From Delphinus delphis (Eukaryota > Chordata > Mammalia > Artiodactyla > Delphinidae), in assembly GCF_949987515.2 (NCBI RefSeq), contig NC_082697.1, positions 25,179,730-25,243,729 of the forward strand: 64,000 nucleotides of DNA. The letters run 5' to 3'. Below, piece after piece: positions 22,120 to 33,299 of this stretch (within the stretch, counting starts at the first letter, position 1; each line of letters opens with the position of its first letter). Position numbers and translations under genes: made by a program. The notes under the pieces were generated by a model. It was not told the DNA's origin and did no database searches. It saw only the letters and a program-made list of their open reading frames with translations.

Positions 22120-22570
22120 AGACCTAGAGTCTGTCATACAGAGTGAAGTAAGTCAGAAAGAGAGAGACAAATACCGTATGCTAACACATATATATGGAAT
22201 TTAAGAAAAAAAAATGTCATAAAGACCTAGGAGTAAGACAGGAATAAAGACACAGACCTACTAGAGAATGGACTTGAGGATATGGGGAGGGGGAAGGGTG
22301 AGCTGTGACAAAGCGCGAGAGAGGCATGGACATATATACACTACCAAACGTGAGGTAGATAGCTAGTGGGAAGCAGCCGCATAGCACAGGGAGATCAGCT
22401 TGGTGCTTTGTGACCGCCTGGAGAGGTGGGATAGGGAGGGTGGGAGGGAGGGAGACGCAAGAGGGAAGAGATATGGGAACATATGTATATGTATAACTGA
22501 TTCACTTTGTTATAAAGCAGAAACTAACACACCATTGTAAAGCAATTATACCCCAATAGAGATGTAAAAA
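22120..22570 (+). mobile_element. Young 5'-truncated L1 3' UTR
   Basis: Contains gagtgaagtaagtcagaaag, catagcacagggagatcagc, gattcactttgttataaagc, and ends caattataccccaatagaga with an A-run. It lies inside the T-rich tail of the neighbouring minus-strand SINE. Confidence 0.88.
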
Positions 22571-22573
22571 AAA

Positions 22574-22898
22574 TTATTTATTAATTTATATTTTTGGCTG
22601 CGCACGGGCTTTCTCTAGTTATAGTGAGCGGGGGTTACTCTTCGTTTCGGTGCACGGGCTTCTCATTGCGGTGTCTTCTCTTGTTGTGGAACGCGGGCTC
22701 TAGGCACACGGGCTTCAGCAGTTGTGGCACACAGGCCCAGTAGTTGTGGCTCACGGGCTCTAGAGCGCAGGCTCAGTAGTTGTCGCGCACAGGCTTAGTT
22801 GCTCTGCGGCATGTGGGATCTTTCCAGACCAGGGCTCGAACCTGTGTCCCCTGCATTGGCAGGCGGATTCTTAACCACTGTGCCACCGGGGAGGTCCC
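22574..22898 (-). mobile_element. CHR-2 SINE, long form, tail split by L1
   Basis: The body runs from ttggctgcgcacgggc to gccaccggggaggtccc. The matching 12-bp TSD accactcagttc lies at 22076-22087 and 22899-22910, so the tail originally began at 22088 and the L1 entered it later. Confidence 0.9.
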
Positions 22899-22914
22899 AC
22901 CACTCAGTTCTTAA

Positions 22915-23540
22915 CACTGAGAAATAAATTGTTCTCACCATTTCACTGCATATCCTTCTCAACTTTTTTCTATTCATGGGTATATTTACATAATTGAGAC
23001 CATACTGTTAATACATTTCTGTATCCAGCCTTTTTTCACTATTATTTTTTCTATCAGTATTTTTTCATGTCACTAAAAATTATTCATAAACATCACCTTA
23101 ATGGTGTCATTATACTTTTGGTAGAATCTAATGTGAATTGTCATTAGGGCTGCTTCTTTCTTTTTACTTTTTCTATTACAAATTATGCCTTATTGAACAC
23201 CACTGTGCATTAGTCTTTCCTCTTTTCTGATTCTTTTTTGTTTGTTTGTTTGTTTGCAGTACGCGAGCCTCTCACTGTTGTGGCTTCTCCCGTTGCGGCG
23301 CACAGGCTCTGGACGCGCAGGCTCAGCGGCCATGGCTCACAGGCCCAGCCACTCCACGGCATGTGGGATCTTCCCGGACCGGGGCACGAACCCGTGTCCC
23401 CTGCATCGGCAGGCAGACTCTCAACCACTGCACCACCAGGGAAGCCCGTCTGATTCTTAAAGTAGGTTTTTCAGAGTGGATTTATTGGATCAAATAATAG
23501 CAACATTTTCAGTTTTACCAAATCATTTTTTCTACCAGTA
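22915..23540 (+). mobile_element. L1-like 3' UTR, interrupted
   Basis: L1M-like wording (accatactgttaatacattt, tggatttattggatcaaata) continues across the SINE at 23236-23448. The family is not firm. Confidence 0.45.
23236..23448 (-). mobile_element. Short-subfamily CHR-2 SINE
   Basis: (TTTG)n tail, gcagtacgcgagcctctc, to accaccagggaagcccg. The 10-bp TSD tctgattctt lies at 23226-23235 and 23449-23458. Confidence 0.93.
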
Positions 23541-23935
23541 GTGGTTGAGCATGCTCATCTCCTAACGATGGGTATTACAATTATTTTACATTTCCAAATT
23601 TGTAGATGAAAATACGGTAGATTGCTAATGGCCAATATCCCTCCCTGATGGGTAAGTAAATTTATGAGACTCAGAAGTGCCCAACAGGAGAAGTGAATGC
23701 CACCCCAAAGCAGCACACTTCATGCCCTGCAGGCAATGAGACGGAGGCTTGCTGCTCTCAACTCCCGCAACCAACCACCGTCCCATTGACTTCACTAGTG
23801 AATACCCCTGAGTCCACGCCTTCCTCCTCATACTCACTTCCCTGTCCAAGGTGAGGTTCTCATCACCTCTTTATTTATTTTGGTCTCTTCTTAGACATTT
23901 TATTATGAAATATGTCATAAGTGCAAAAATGCACA
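23541..23935. other. Intergenic sequence, no gene seen
   Basis: No element recognised. A 74-codon minus-strand frame at 23625-23849 shows no domain. Confidence 0.45.
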
Positions 23936-23939
23936 GTGC

Positions 23940-24180
23940 ATATTGCTACGTTCTCCTAATTAGCTTCCCTGCCTCTAAGTTCTCCCTTCACTAGCTGTCC
24001 TTTGAGTCGGAAGATCTGACCACAGGTTACCTCTTATTTAGTTTCCCTGCCCACTCTCCAGCATCCTTCATATCCTCACTGGTTCCTCACTGCCTTACAG
24101 AAACTATTCAAACTCATCATGGTATTCAACACTGTGCACATTCTAAACTTGCCTGTCATGCCTTCCCCTCCAGCCACACA
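23940..24180 (+). mobile_element. L2-like fragment
   Basis: Contains L2-like pieces such as ctcactggttcctcactgcc and ttctaaacttgcctgtcatg, but is diverged. Confidence 0.4.
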
Positions 24181-24199
24181 GAAATACTTTATAAGATCT

Positions 24200-24650
24200 G
24201 CCTTGAGTGCTTCCTATGTACCAGGTACTAGTGCAAAGCTCAAAGCATAACTACCAGGGACTTCCCTGGTGGTGCAGTGAATAAGACTCCATGCTCCCAA
24301 TGCAGGGGACCCTGGTTCCATCCCAGTTCAGGGAACTAGATCCCACATGCATGCCACAACTAAGAGTTCTCATGCCCCAACTAAGGAGCCCACATGCTGC
24401 AACTAAGGAGCCTGCCTGCCGCAACTAAGACCCAGTACAACCAAATAAATAAATAAATATTATTTTAAAAAGCATCGCTAACAGTCCTGCTAGGTTGAAT
24501 GCTATCACATTATCCCTTTTAACAGATGAGAACACTGAGGTTCAACAGGGTTGAGTGATTTGTTCCTGTACACAGCCTGGGAGTCACTGATTCCAGAACC
24601 CCTGTTTTTATCTCAGGTCGCCACACTTGGTCTTCTCCAGACAACACTCT
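24200..24650 (-). mobile_element. MIR SINE, interrupted
   Basis: gtgcttcctatgtaccaggt starts a reversed MIR that resumes after the CHR-1 insertion with ttttaacagatgagaacac and ctgaggttcaacaggg. Confidence 0.65.
24257..24460 (+). mobile_element. CHR-1 SINE
   Basis: From ggacttccctggtggtgc to agtacaaccaaataaataa, flanked by related agcataactac / agcatcgctaac. Confidence 0.85.
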
Positions 24651-25090
24651 GTCCTCCAGGCTTTTGGGCAAATTGATCCCCGGGACTTCTTTAGGCCTAG
24701 AGATGAATAAGCCTCAAAGTCCTGTCTAACTGTTGTCATGTTTCTCTACTTCCATTTCTCCAGGTACCCTGGTCCCTCCAGACAATACAGGTCTGTGTAC
24801 TGAATACAGACCCCATAAGATCCCCTGGAGCACAGTTTTAAAACCTCCATACAGGCTGTGAGTTCTTTAGGGACAGAGATCTTTTCTTGTTTATGGCTGG
24901 TCTTTGGTCCCAGGAGAGTGTGTGATAAGAAAATGCCTCTCAGGAGAGTTCAGCCAGGCCCAGACAGAACTATCCTCCTTTTCGGCATGTGCTGGTCTAC
25001 TTGCTCACTTAGTAGTGTGACAAACATTTGATAGCATAGATGGTGGACTAGGATACAGATTGTGCCACTGCCTACCTAAAACCCTCATGA
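24651..25090. other. Intergenic sequence, no gene seen
   Basis: No element recognised with confidence. Confidence 0.4.
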
Positions 25091-25840
25091 ATTCTAGTGG
25101 TGGAAGTCTAAGTGGTACAACCACTCAGGAAAATAGTACCTGCTAAAGCTAAGCGTATGCCTGTTCAATGACCCAGCATTTCCACACCTAGGTAGATGCT
25201 GGAGAGGAATGCTTACGTGCATGCATGAAAAGCCATGTACACAGTTGTTTATAGGAGCATTATTACAAAAGCCCAAACCAGTAAGTTCTCAAGTGTCTGT
25301 CAACAGAAGGATAAGTTGTGATATGTTCACACAATGGAATACTACATAGCAAGGACAATGAATAAAATATTGCTATAAAGACAACACAGATGAATCTCAC
25401 TTAATGTTAAGTGAAAGGGACTTCCCTTGTGGCGCAGTGGTTAAGAATCCACCTGACAATGCAGGAGGCACGGGTTCGAGCCCTGGTCCGCGAAGATCCT
25501 ACATGCCACAGAGCGACTAAGCCTGAGTGCCACAACTACTGAGCCTGTGCTCTAGAGCCCGCAAGCCACAACTACTGAGCCTGCGTGCCACAACTACTGA
25601 AACCCACATGCCTAGAGCCCGTGCTCTGCAATGAGGAGCCCGCGCACCGCAATGAAGAGTAGTCCCCACTCGCAGCAACTAGAGGAAGCCCGAGCACAAC
25701 GAAGACCCAACTCAGCCAAAAAAAAAAAAAAAAATGTGGAGTGAAAGAAGCCAGACACAAAAGAGTATATACTGTGTGATTCCATTTATACATAAAATCC
25801 CAAGAATAAGTAAAACTTATCTATGCTGTTAGAAGTCAGG
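25090..25840 (-). mobile_element. L1M 3' region, interrupted
   Basis: Reversed L1 text: gacccagcatttccacacct, gcatgaaaagccatgtac, acacaatggaatactacata, then after the SINE aagaagccagacacaaaag. Confidence 0.65.
25418..25735 (+). mobile_element. CHR-2 SINE, long form
   Basis: From ggacttcccttgtggcgc to actcagccaaaaaaaaaa, inserted in the L1. Confidence 0.88.
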
Positions 25841-26046
25841 AGAGTGGTGACCTGTGGGGTGGGGGAAGGGCAGTGACTGGGCTGGCACTCCAGGTGGGCT
25901 TCTGGGGGTGGTGATATTCTGATTCTCAATCTGGGTGCTCACAGTCACGTGGGTGTGCTCAGCTTGAGAAAATTCACCTTTATGATTTATTTGTGCTCTA
26001 TATGTTCTTCCTCAATTAAAAATTAAAAACAAAAATTAAAAACAAA

Positions 26047-26180
26047 CACTTCTCTGGTGGTCCAGTGGTTAAGACTGCGCTTCCACTGCAGGGGGCATGA
26101 GTTCAATCCTTGGTCTAGTCAGGGAACTAAGATCCCACATGCCGCATGCAGTGTGGCCAAAAAAAAAAAAAAAAAAAAAT
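26047..26180 (+). mobile_element. Short tRNA-derived SINE
   Basis: From cacttctctggtggtcc to gtgtggccaaaaaaaaa. It carries a small direct duplication around ggtctagtcagg and has flanking ttaaaa(a)caaac repeats. Confidence 0.85.
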
Positions 26181-26630
26181 TAAAACAAACATCTCCAAGA
26201 CTCATCGATGTGCTTAAAATAAAATTCAAACTTCCAACCAGACCTGTAAAGTCCTATATCATGTGGCCCCCTCCCTCTCACTGCTTCTCTTCTCTTTCAG
26301 CTGGTTGGGGGTGGGGTGAGTGACCTGAGTTGGGAGGGCTGGCCTGCTGCTTGGAGACCCTGGGAAGGGATGTCCAGCCTGAGGCAAGGGAACGCAAATA
26401 AAATGTTTCAAGTATGCCCTAGAGGGCTCTGATTTGCTTTTTTTCCCCCTTTAAACAATTGGCCACTAGCCATACTAAAAGTGAAGAGAAATCTAGAGAT
26501 TTAGAGCCTCCTCTGAGAATGTGTAAAAGATTTGTCTATTGAAAGCTGCCCACTCACAGAGCAGAGGATCTCAGACATCCTGCCTAGGCACCGGAATCCC
26601 CTGGGGCACTCAGAATTTAGTATCCTGTCC
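26181..26630. other. Intergenic sequence, no gene seen
   Basis: No element recognised. ggttgggggtggggtgag near 26303 is G-rich. Confidence 0.45.
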
Positions 26631-26635
26631 CAGGA

Positions 26636-26868
26636 GGTAGGGAGAGATAAATTGGGAGTTTGGGATTAACAGATACACACTACCACATATAAAATAGATA
26701 AACAAAAAGGATTTGCTGTATAGCACTGGGAACTATATTCAATACCTTGTAATAAAATGCAATGGAAAAGAATTGGAAAAAAGGATATAGATATATACAT
26801 ATATATGTATAACCAAATCACTTCGCTGTACACCTGAAACTAACACAATATTGTAAATCAACTATTCT
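26636..26868 (+). mobile_element. L1 3' end (cetartiodactyl type)
   Basis: Contains aattgggagtttgggattaa, ggatttgctgtatagcact and cacctgaaactaacacaat, the typical L1 3' terminus. Confidence 0.8.
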
Positions 26869-26869
26869 T

Positions 26870-26984
26870 ATTTTTTTGGCCGCTCTGCATGGCTTGCAGG
26901 ATCTCAGTTCCCCGACCAGGGATTGAACCTGGGCCATGGCAGTGAAAGCCTGGAATCCTAAACACTAGACCACCAGGCAAACCC
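26870..26984 (-). mobile_element. Short tRNA-derived SINE
   Basis: From tttttttggccgctctgc to agaccaccaggcaaaccc, directly after the L1 end. Confidence 0.82.
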
Positions 26985-26991
26985 CCTCAAC

Positions 26992-27298
26992 TTTTTTTTT
27001 GGTTGTGTTGGATCTTCGCTGCTGCACACGGGCTTTCTCTCATTGCGGCGAGCAGGGGCTACTCTTCGTTGTGGTGTGTGGGCTTCTCATTGTGGTGGCC
27101 TCTCTTGTTGCGGAGCATGGGCTCTAGGCGCGCGGGCTTCAGTAATTGTGGCTCGCGGGCTTTAGAGCGCAGGCTCAGTAGTTGTGACGCTTGGGCTTAG
27201 CTGCTCCGAGGCATGTGGGATTTTTCCAGACCAGGACTCTAACCTGTGTCCCCTGCATTGGCAGGCGGATTCTTAACCATTGCACCACAAGGGAAGTC
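26992..27298 (-). mobile_element. CHR-2 SINE, long form
   Basis: From tttttttggttgtgttgg to gcaccacaagggaagtccc, flanked by ccctcaact on both sides. Confidence 0.88.
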
Positions 27299-27379
27299 CC
27301 TCCCTCAACTATTGTTCAGGAAAAAAAAAACAAACAAACTTGATCTCTTACAGCTCCCTGTCAATTCTGATTGTAGGTT

Positions 27380-27555
27380 GGGGAGTGGTGCAAGAGACAC
27401 ACTTTTAGACTTACTGATTTGGGGCAAGTCATTCCCTCTGAGCCTCATTTTCCCATCTGCAAAGTCAGAGCTAACAGTATCTACCTTAAGGGCTATGGCT
27501 CTTAGATGAGGTAACCATATTATAGGTGCTTAGCATGGTTCCTAGCACAGAGCCT
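27380..27555 (+). mobile_element. MIR SINE
   Basis: ttggggcaagtcattccctc, tgagcctcattttcccatc and tgcttagcatggttcctagc follow MIR order. Confidence 0.7.
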
Positions 27556-27559
27556 TTGC

Positions 27560-28260
27560 TCCCTTCTTTCCTTCACTGAACACCTACTATGTGCCAAGCA
27601 CTGTCCTGAGCACTGGGGATACAGCAGTGAAGAAGACAGACAAAATTCCTGCCCCATGAAGCTGCCATTCTTATGAGGGGATGCTGACAATGGCTGGACA
27701 GTGAGCAAGTAAATAAATAATTACCATGATAGGTACTCTAAGAAGAAGAAAAGAAGTCAAAGGCGGGGTGGGGGGAGGTGTGTGGTAGTGTGAGTGCTGT
27801 TATATAGAAGGTAACAAAGAAAGTGTTCTTCAAATAGAGTATTTATATTCATTTATATTCCTGAGACCTGAGAAGGTAAGAGAGCTGCCAGAAGCTCCTG
27901 GTGGAGGGTAGCAGGAGCAAAGGCCCTGAGGGAGGAGTGTGCATGGCACAGAAGAGACATTAGTGTACGGCTGGGCAAGCGGACTAGGGCCAGACAAATG
28001 GGCCCCCAGTAGGCCACAGTAAGGAATTAGACTTTGTTTTGAGTGAATTTCAGAGCCACTAGACGGTTTTATACAGACAAATGATTTGATCTTCATGCCT
28101 CTGGGGTGATGGGTATACTGGGGAAAGCAAAGGTAGAAGCCGCCACAGAGAGACAGCGGTGGCTCAGACCAGGGTGCTGCCAAGCGGTGGGGATGGTGAG
28201 AAGGGGTTGGATTCAAGGTATATTTTGAAGGTAGAGCCAACAGGATTTGCTGACAGCTCC
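27560..28260 (-). mobile_element. L2 LINE 3' region
   Basis: Reversed L2: acacctactatgtgccaag, ctggggatacagcagtgaa, then gcaaaggccctgaggg and ctggggtgatgggtat. Confidence 0.65.
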
Positions 28261-29055
28261 TTTGTAGGGCACAGGAAAGAAAAGGGTCAAGGTTGATTTA
28301 AGCTTTGGGGGTTGGAGAGCTGGAAGAATGGGGCAGCCATCCCCTAAGATGGAGACAGCTGTGGGATGAACAGACACATCCTGGAGACAAAAGTGAGTTC
28401 TGGTTTAGGGATGTTAATTTGGGGATGCCAATAGACAGTTACATGGAGATATACATTTCTTACTATGGTTGTTAGTTAAACTCCAGGGGTGACATGGGAC
28501 CACAGCGGATATACCTAGTTTGAAATAGTCTGAAAGTGACCTATTTATGCCATTCAGTCTCTGATACAGCTGAGCCTTGGCATTGAGAAGTTGCTAATCT
28601 TCCCCTCCCCCCGCACTCCGGGCCTCCCATCTGTCGCACCTTCCCCAGGTGTCAGCTGTGCTGGAAACTGCACATCCGAGGCTCAGATGTGTTGTGTGAC
28701 CTTAAACTGCCTCTGGGAGATGGTGAGGACAGAAACTCCCTGTGCCTCCCCTCCCTCATTCACATCCGGGCCCATGAACGCTCCTGCTGGTGGCTGGGAC
28801 AGAGCTGGGTGCAGCTGTTTGCTTTACCACACAGACAATTTGTGCCCACCCTCTCGCTGCTCCAGGGCACAGCACCACACCTGTTCTCCACCCTCTAGCC
28901 CAGGTGCAGAGAACAAAAGAACACCCATTCACTAAGGTCATTACCTTGATGGGGAGGGGAGAAGGGCTGCAGAAGGGAGAGCCCTACCCGGGAAAGGGAG
29001 AAAAGCTCAGGCGAATTAGAGGGTTTGAATCAGCACAGTCTAATACAACTTCCAT
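28261..29055. other. Intergenic sequence, no gene seen
   Basis: Mixed-composition DNA. Open frames of about 60-115 codons overlap on both strands at 28591-29074 and lack domains or splice support. Confidence 0.5.
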
Positions 29056-29059
29056 CACT

Positions 29060-29220
29060 AACGGGGATGTTTGATATCTGTGCTGCTCAGGACAACAGCC
29101 ACCAGAACATGTGGCTAGTGAGACTGAGGAACTAAAGTTCCAATTTAATTTAATTATAATTAATTTTAAATAGCCACGCACGACTAGTGGCTACCTTATG
29201 GGACAGCACAGGTTTAACAG
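29060..29220 (+). mobile_element. MER5A-like hAT MITE
   Basis: tctgtgctgctcaggacaac, acatgtggctagtgagact, gaggaactaaagttcc, a TTAATT-rich stretch, and gtggctaccttatgggacag match the MER5A pattern with inverted ends. Strand is arbitrary. Confidence 0.65.
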
Positions 29221-29269
29221 TTGGCTCTGGAGGACATGAGGATGCTACTCTATTTAAGTAATAAGAAGC

Positions 29270-29440
29270 TGTCATCTGTTGAGCACATACTGTGTGCCAG
29301 GTACACAGCATGCGTGCCCTTATTCACTCCCCGAAACCACTCAGTAGGAAAGAGGTTATTGTACCCATTTTACAGATGTGGAAACTACGGATCTGAGTGG
29401 CCAAAGTCCCAGAATGAGGAAGTGCTGAAGGCTAAAAGGG
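29270..29440 (-). mobile_element. MIR SINE
   Basis: catactgtgtgccaggtaca followed by cccattttacagatgtgg and cccagaatgaggaagtg. Confidence 0.7.
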
Positions 29441-29945
29441 AACACCCAAAGTCACCTTTCAAAACCCCTCGCAAACGAAATAAACCCGAGAACCCTGCTG
29501 GCCTTGCAGCCGTCTAGCCTCTGCAAATGAATGGGGTGTGCAAATTGCTAAAGGAATGCAAATCAGCCTACGATTTGGGGCACAAAAGCTCAGACTCTCT
29601 GGTCACATCCTGATTCTTTCTGGGCTGCGGGTGGGGGTGTGGGGAGGATGAGTGACAAGGAGGGACCTGGGAGGAGGGAGTGTTGGGTGGGGGTGGGGTG
29701 GGCCAGCTGGTGTCGGGACACAGGACATCAGCTGGCTGGCGGGCCGGCATGCTCAGACAATGGGCAGGGGGCCTGGTCAGAACCCTCCTCCCCGCTCCCC
29801 ACCAGCTGCCAGTGGGCACATTTTCTGTCTCAGAAGAGGCCTGTGGGGAGCAGGAGAGCCTGGGAGGCCGGTGGAGGATGCTGGGGAGGTCTATCTCCAG
29901 TGACCTAGGGTGGGTGGAGGCGGGGTGGAGGACAGGGAAGGTTAG
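29441..29945. other. G-rich intergenic sequence, no gene seen
   Basis: Runs such as ggtgggggtggggtgggcc (29687-29705) and several overlapping frames of 80-170 codons are compositional. No domain is visible. Confidence 0.5.
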
Positions 29946-29949
29946 GAGC

Positions 29950-30240
29950 TTCTATGGGGGTCTCCTGGGTGCCAGACTTTATGCTGTGGGATTAGCATAC
30001 GTCCTTCCATTTGCTCCTCCCAAAGTCCCCTTGGTAGTAATAATAATGATTATTATTAACAATAGCAACCCACTGGCTCACGCTGAGCCCTCCTGGCTGG
30101 AGTTGAAGGCATTATCTCAGTTAATCCTCAAGTCTGCCTTGGGAACCAAGGACTTTCATTATTGCCCTTTTCCAAAGGAGGAGAGGGAGGCTCAGAGTGG
30201 TTAAGTGACTTGCCCAACCTCACAGATTTAACCAAAAGAC
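29950..30240 (-). mobile_element. MIR SINE(s)
   Basis: ggcattatctcagttaatcc, ttattgcccttttccaaagg, and ggttaagtgacttgccc are reversed MIR. A (TAA)n-like stretch near 30037-30060 precedes them. Confidence 0.7.
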
Positions 30241-30680
30241 GTCCCTTCTTCACTTCCATCTCTCACCCTTACTTTCTACTTAAAACTTTATTTTGGAGTT
30301 CTGCATATTATAGCCCTTGACCGCCTGCTGTTTTGTACTGTTTATGAAGTGTTTACATCTTTTAACTGTTGAAAAGGCCAAAGACTGTTGCTGTGACACC
30401 TGAGACATATTAAGTTTATAAATTCTAGCATCCCTAAGGTTTTTGGAAACACATCCGTGCTTATTGTTAACATATTGTTTACAGCTGCTACAACAGCAGG
30501 CAAGCTATGTTTTACTATCTATCCACTTATACAAGAAATTTGCCCACCCCTATCCTACTCTTAACCCTGGAGATGACTCCAGAGGGAGGCTGGGTACCCG
30601 AACTCCAGTCTCCTGAGGGTCTTTATCCCTCTGGCACCCCCTTGACCCACACTTCTGCCAGCAGGAGTGTGATATGGTGT
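30241..30680. other. Intergenic sequence, no gene seen
   Basis: No element recognised. Confidence 0.45.
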
Positions 30681-30684
30681 TCAT

Positions 30685-30960
30685 ACATTCATTTCACAAG
30701 TAAGTCTGGAGCACCTACTGTGTGCCAGGCACTTGTCCTGGCATGAGGTACAAAGCAGATGTGGTCCTTATCTGCAGACATCAATCACCCAGCTCGTCTC
30801 TAAATACAAATAGTACGGAGTGCTGTGGACAGGGTGCATGAAAGTTGAAGAGCATTTGACAGGTGAGCCAAGTTAATCTGGCCTTCAGGGGGAGCTTCCT
30901 GGAGGAGGTGACAGTAACACCTGAGGCTGAAAATTAGTATTGATAGATTCCAGATGTTAG
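30685..30960 (-). mobile_element. L2 LINE fragment
   Basis: gcacctactgtgtgccagg, cagatgtggtccttatctgc and ttcctggaggaggtgacag follow reversed L2 order. Confidence 0.6.
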
Positions 30961-31239
30961 GATATCCCCTTTTAAGCTCATCCCTGTCTCCCCTTCATTT
31001 CAATTCCTTTCCCTCTCCTAGGACCCTGGATCTTGACTCAGTTGAGACCCCTGTCATAGGGAGAAAGACACAGTTAGAGAAAGGAGAAGGACTCCTCTTT
31101 CCATTGTGAGTTGAAGCATTGAGTGAGAGGCAACATGCTGGAAGAGGTAGATGGATAAATGGGCAGTCACTCTTTTAAAAATTATTATATGATAACTTGG
31201 TGTAATAATTGAAACAATTTATTAATTCTGCAGTTGATT

Positions 31240-31540
31240 CATGTATAAATATTCAACAAATATTTATTGAGCAACTACTGTGTGTCAGGCACTGTTCTAG
31301 GCCCTGGGGATGCTACAGTGAACTAGACAGATAAAAATCCCCACCTTCGTGGATCTTCTTACATTCTATTACAGGGGGCAGTAAGTAATGTATTTGAATT
31401 GTTAAGTCGTGATCACCGCCATGGAGAAAAACAAAACAGGAGCAGGTGGCGGACAGACAATTTGAAATAAGGAGGTGAAGGAAGGCTCCCCCTGAGCAGG
31501 TGACAGTTTGAGCAAAGGGCTGAGCAGTCTGTATTGGTAT
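31240..31540 (-). mobile_element. L2 LINE fragment
   Basis: attcaacaaatatttattga, ctaggccctggggatgctac and gcaggtgacagtttgagcaa are reversed L2. Confidence 0.75.
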
Positions 31541-31572
31541 CTGGGGGAAATATTCATTACTGGAACACTAAG

Positions 31573-31749
31573 CATGAAATTTGAATCAGTGGCATTCTCA
31601 AGTCATGAAATTCTAAGTAATAGAAGTCTGGGGCCATGGAATGCTAATCAGTACTTCTCTGGTGCCATAAAATTCTAATCAATAGAATTCTCTGGTCGTG
31701 AAATTCTAACTAATAGAACTCTGAAGCCATGAAATTCTAATCAGTTGGG
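31573..31749 (+). repeat. 31-bp minisatellite, about 6 diverged units
   Basis: Units begin at 31573, 31604, 31635, 31666, 31697 and 31728, the last one partial, with no indels. The approximate consensus starts CATGAAATTCTAATCAATAG and continues AATTCTCTGG. The best-conserved block is GAAATTCTAATCA, and AATTCTA...TAGAATT forms an interrupted palindrome in some units. It matches no interspersed repeat I recognise. Confidence 0.88.
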
Positions 31750-32380
31750 AAACTTTCCTGCAAAAGCAGCTGGGGAGGGGGAGTGGCAAAAATCTTAGTG
31801 ATTAATGGGAGTTAACCAGGTGAAGGGAGGAAGAATGCCCAGGAGAGCGGGACACGTAGCATGTACAAGTGTCCTGTGGCAGGAAAGTGGAGAGGTTGGG
31901 ATCTGGAATCTGCCCCTCACCCAGCCATTCAACTGGTAAGCCAATCTATTGCAAAAGGATCCATTTCTCCACCTTTGAGTCATAACACCAGTTTCATCAG
32001 CAGAGAGGCTGGTTAAAAATTACAAGCCTAGAAGTACACCTGGGCTGAGCCAGGCCCCAATTGCAGGTCTACCTCCAGTCAATCCTGTAGCCTGTAGCCT
32101 TCTCCCTACTGCATTGAATGAGAGGACTCTGGAGTGACTGTATCTGGCTTCGGTCCTGCCTCTTCCCCTTGTGAGTATTAGCCACAATACGGTATCAAGA
32201 CTCCTTCTTCTCTGCACCCCCCACATTTATTATTCATTGCTCCATCCAATATTATTATTAATAATAGCAGTAGCCACTGACTGGGCCAGGCATGAAACCA
32301 AGTGACCTATAATCACTGTTACTCAAAGTGTGGGTAGTGTTAGTCTCTAAACTGTTAGTTACAGCAAAATAAGTAAGAAA
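31750..32380. other. Intergenic sequence, no gene seen
   Basis: A MIR-like remnant may lie at about 32230-32350 (attaataatagcagtagcc). Nothing else recognised. Confidence 0.45.
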
Positions 32381-32397
32381 TGAAGAATGTCTAGAAA

Positions 32398-32647
32398 CTT
32401 TATTTTTTTCTTGCGGTACGCGGGCCTCTCTCACTGTTGTGGCCTCTCCCATTGCAGAGCACAGGCTCCGGACGCGCAGGCTCAGCGGCCATGGCTCACG
32501 GGCCCAGCCGCTCCGTGGCATGTGGGATCTTCCTGGACTGGGGCACGAACCCGTGTCCCCTGCATTGGCAGGCGGACTCCCAACCACTGCGCCACCAGGG
32601 AAGACCGGGAGGCCGGTTCTTAACCACTGTGCTACCAGGGAAGTCCC
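32398..32647 (-). mobile_element. Short-subfamily CHR-2 SINE with a duplicated head
   Basis: The normal element ends in accactgcgccaccagggaag at about 32603, then a second reversed head follows (cttaaccactgtgctaccag, ggaagtccc). One exact 14-bp TSD agaatgtctagaaa (32384-32397 and 32648-32661) encloses both, so they arrived together. Confidence 0.9.
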
Positions 32648-32739
32648 AGAATGTCTAGAAAATTACACGGCAATTCGACATTGCTATGACATCCAAACGT
32701 GTTTATTTTTCGAATAATTCATTTTCATTGTATTTTACC

Positions 32740-33100
32740 TAATGTCAGTTGATGGATGGATTGGAAACAGTAAACTGGTCCCTTATCACAGACAGGAGAA
32801 GCTCTGCTGTGCCCACATTATCCCTTTAAAACTCACACTTGTGCAGCTGGTACTTTTTTTTTTTTTTCTTGGCTGTGCCATACAGCTTGCGGGGATCTTA
32901 GCTCCCCGACCAGGGGTCGAACCCGTGCCCCCTGCAGTGGAAGCTCGGAGCCCTAACCACTGGGCTACCAAGGAATTCCCAGCTGGTACTTTTATTATTT
33001 CCATTTTATAGTTGAAGAACTGTGGCTCAGAGAAGTGGTGTGCACACACTGCCTAAAGCCACACAGCAAGTGGTGGGGAGGGGATTCCAGGAAAGCCAAA
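32740..33100 (-). mobile_element. MIR SINE, interrupted
   Basis: The clearest part is ttccattttatagttgaaga, ctgtggctcagagaagtgg and ccacacagcaagtggtg, right of the SINE at 32858-32980. Confidence 0.6.
32858..32980 (-). mobile_element. Short tRNA-derived SINE
   Basis: From a T-tail and ttggctgtgccatacagc to ctaccaaggaattccc. The exact 13-bp TSD agctggtactttt lies at 32845-32857 and 32981-32993. Confidence 0.93.
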
Positions 33101-33299
33101 CTCTTGGGAATACCTCCCTGCTCCCTCACTGGCTCCACCTCTCTGCCCCCACTGCTGTCTGGGTTCAACAGCTTCACCATAACCTGTTCACTTCAACCTG
33201 CTGGGTACCCACCTCTTTCACTCCCTGAATCCTGAGTGATGGCAGCACAAAGACCTGCCCTGGTGACATTCCCGCTGCTCTACCCTTCGCTGGCTTCCC

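Noticed and set aside
31573..31749. CRISPR-like array
   Set aside because: Units are directly adjacent without unique spacers, and the genome is mammalian.
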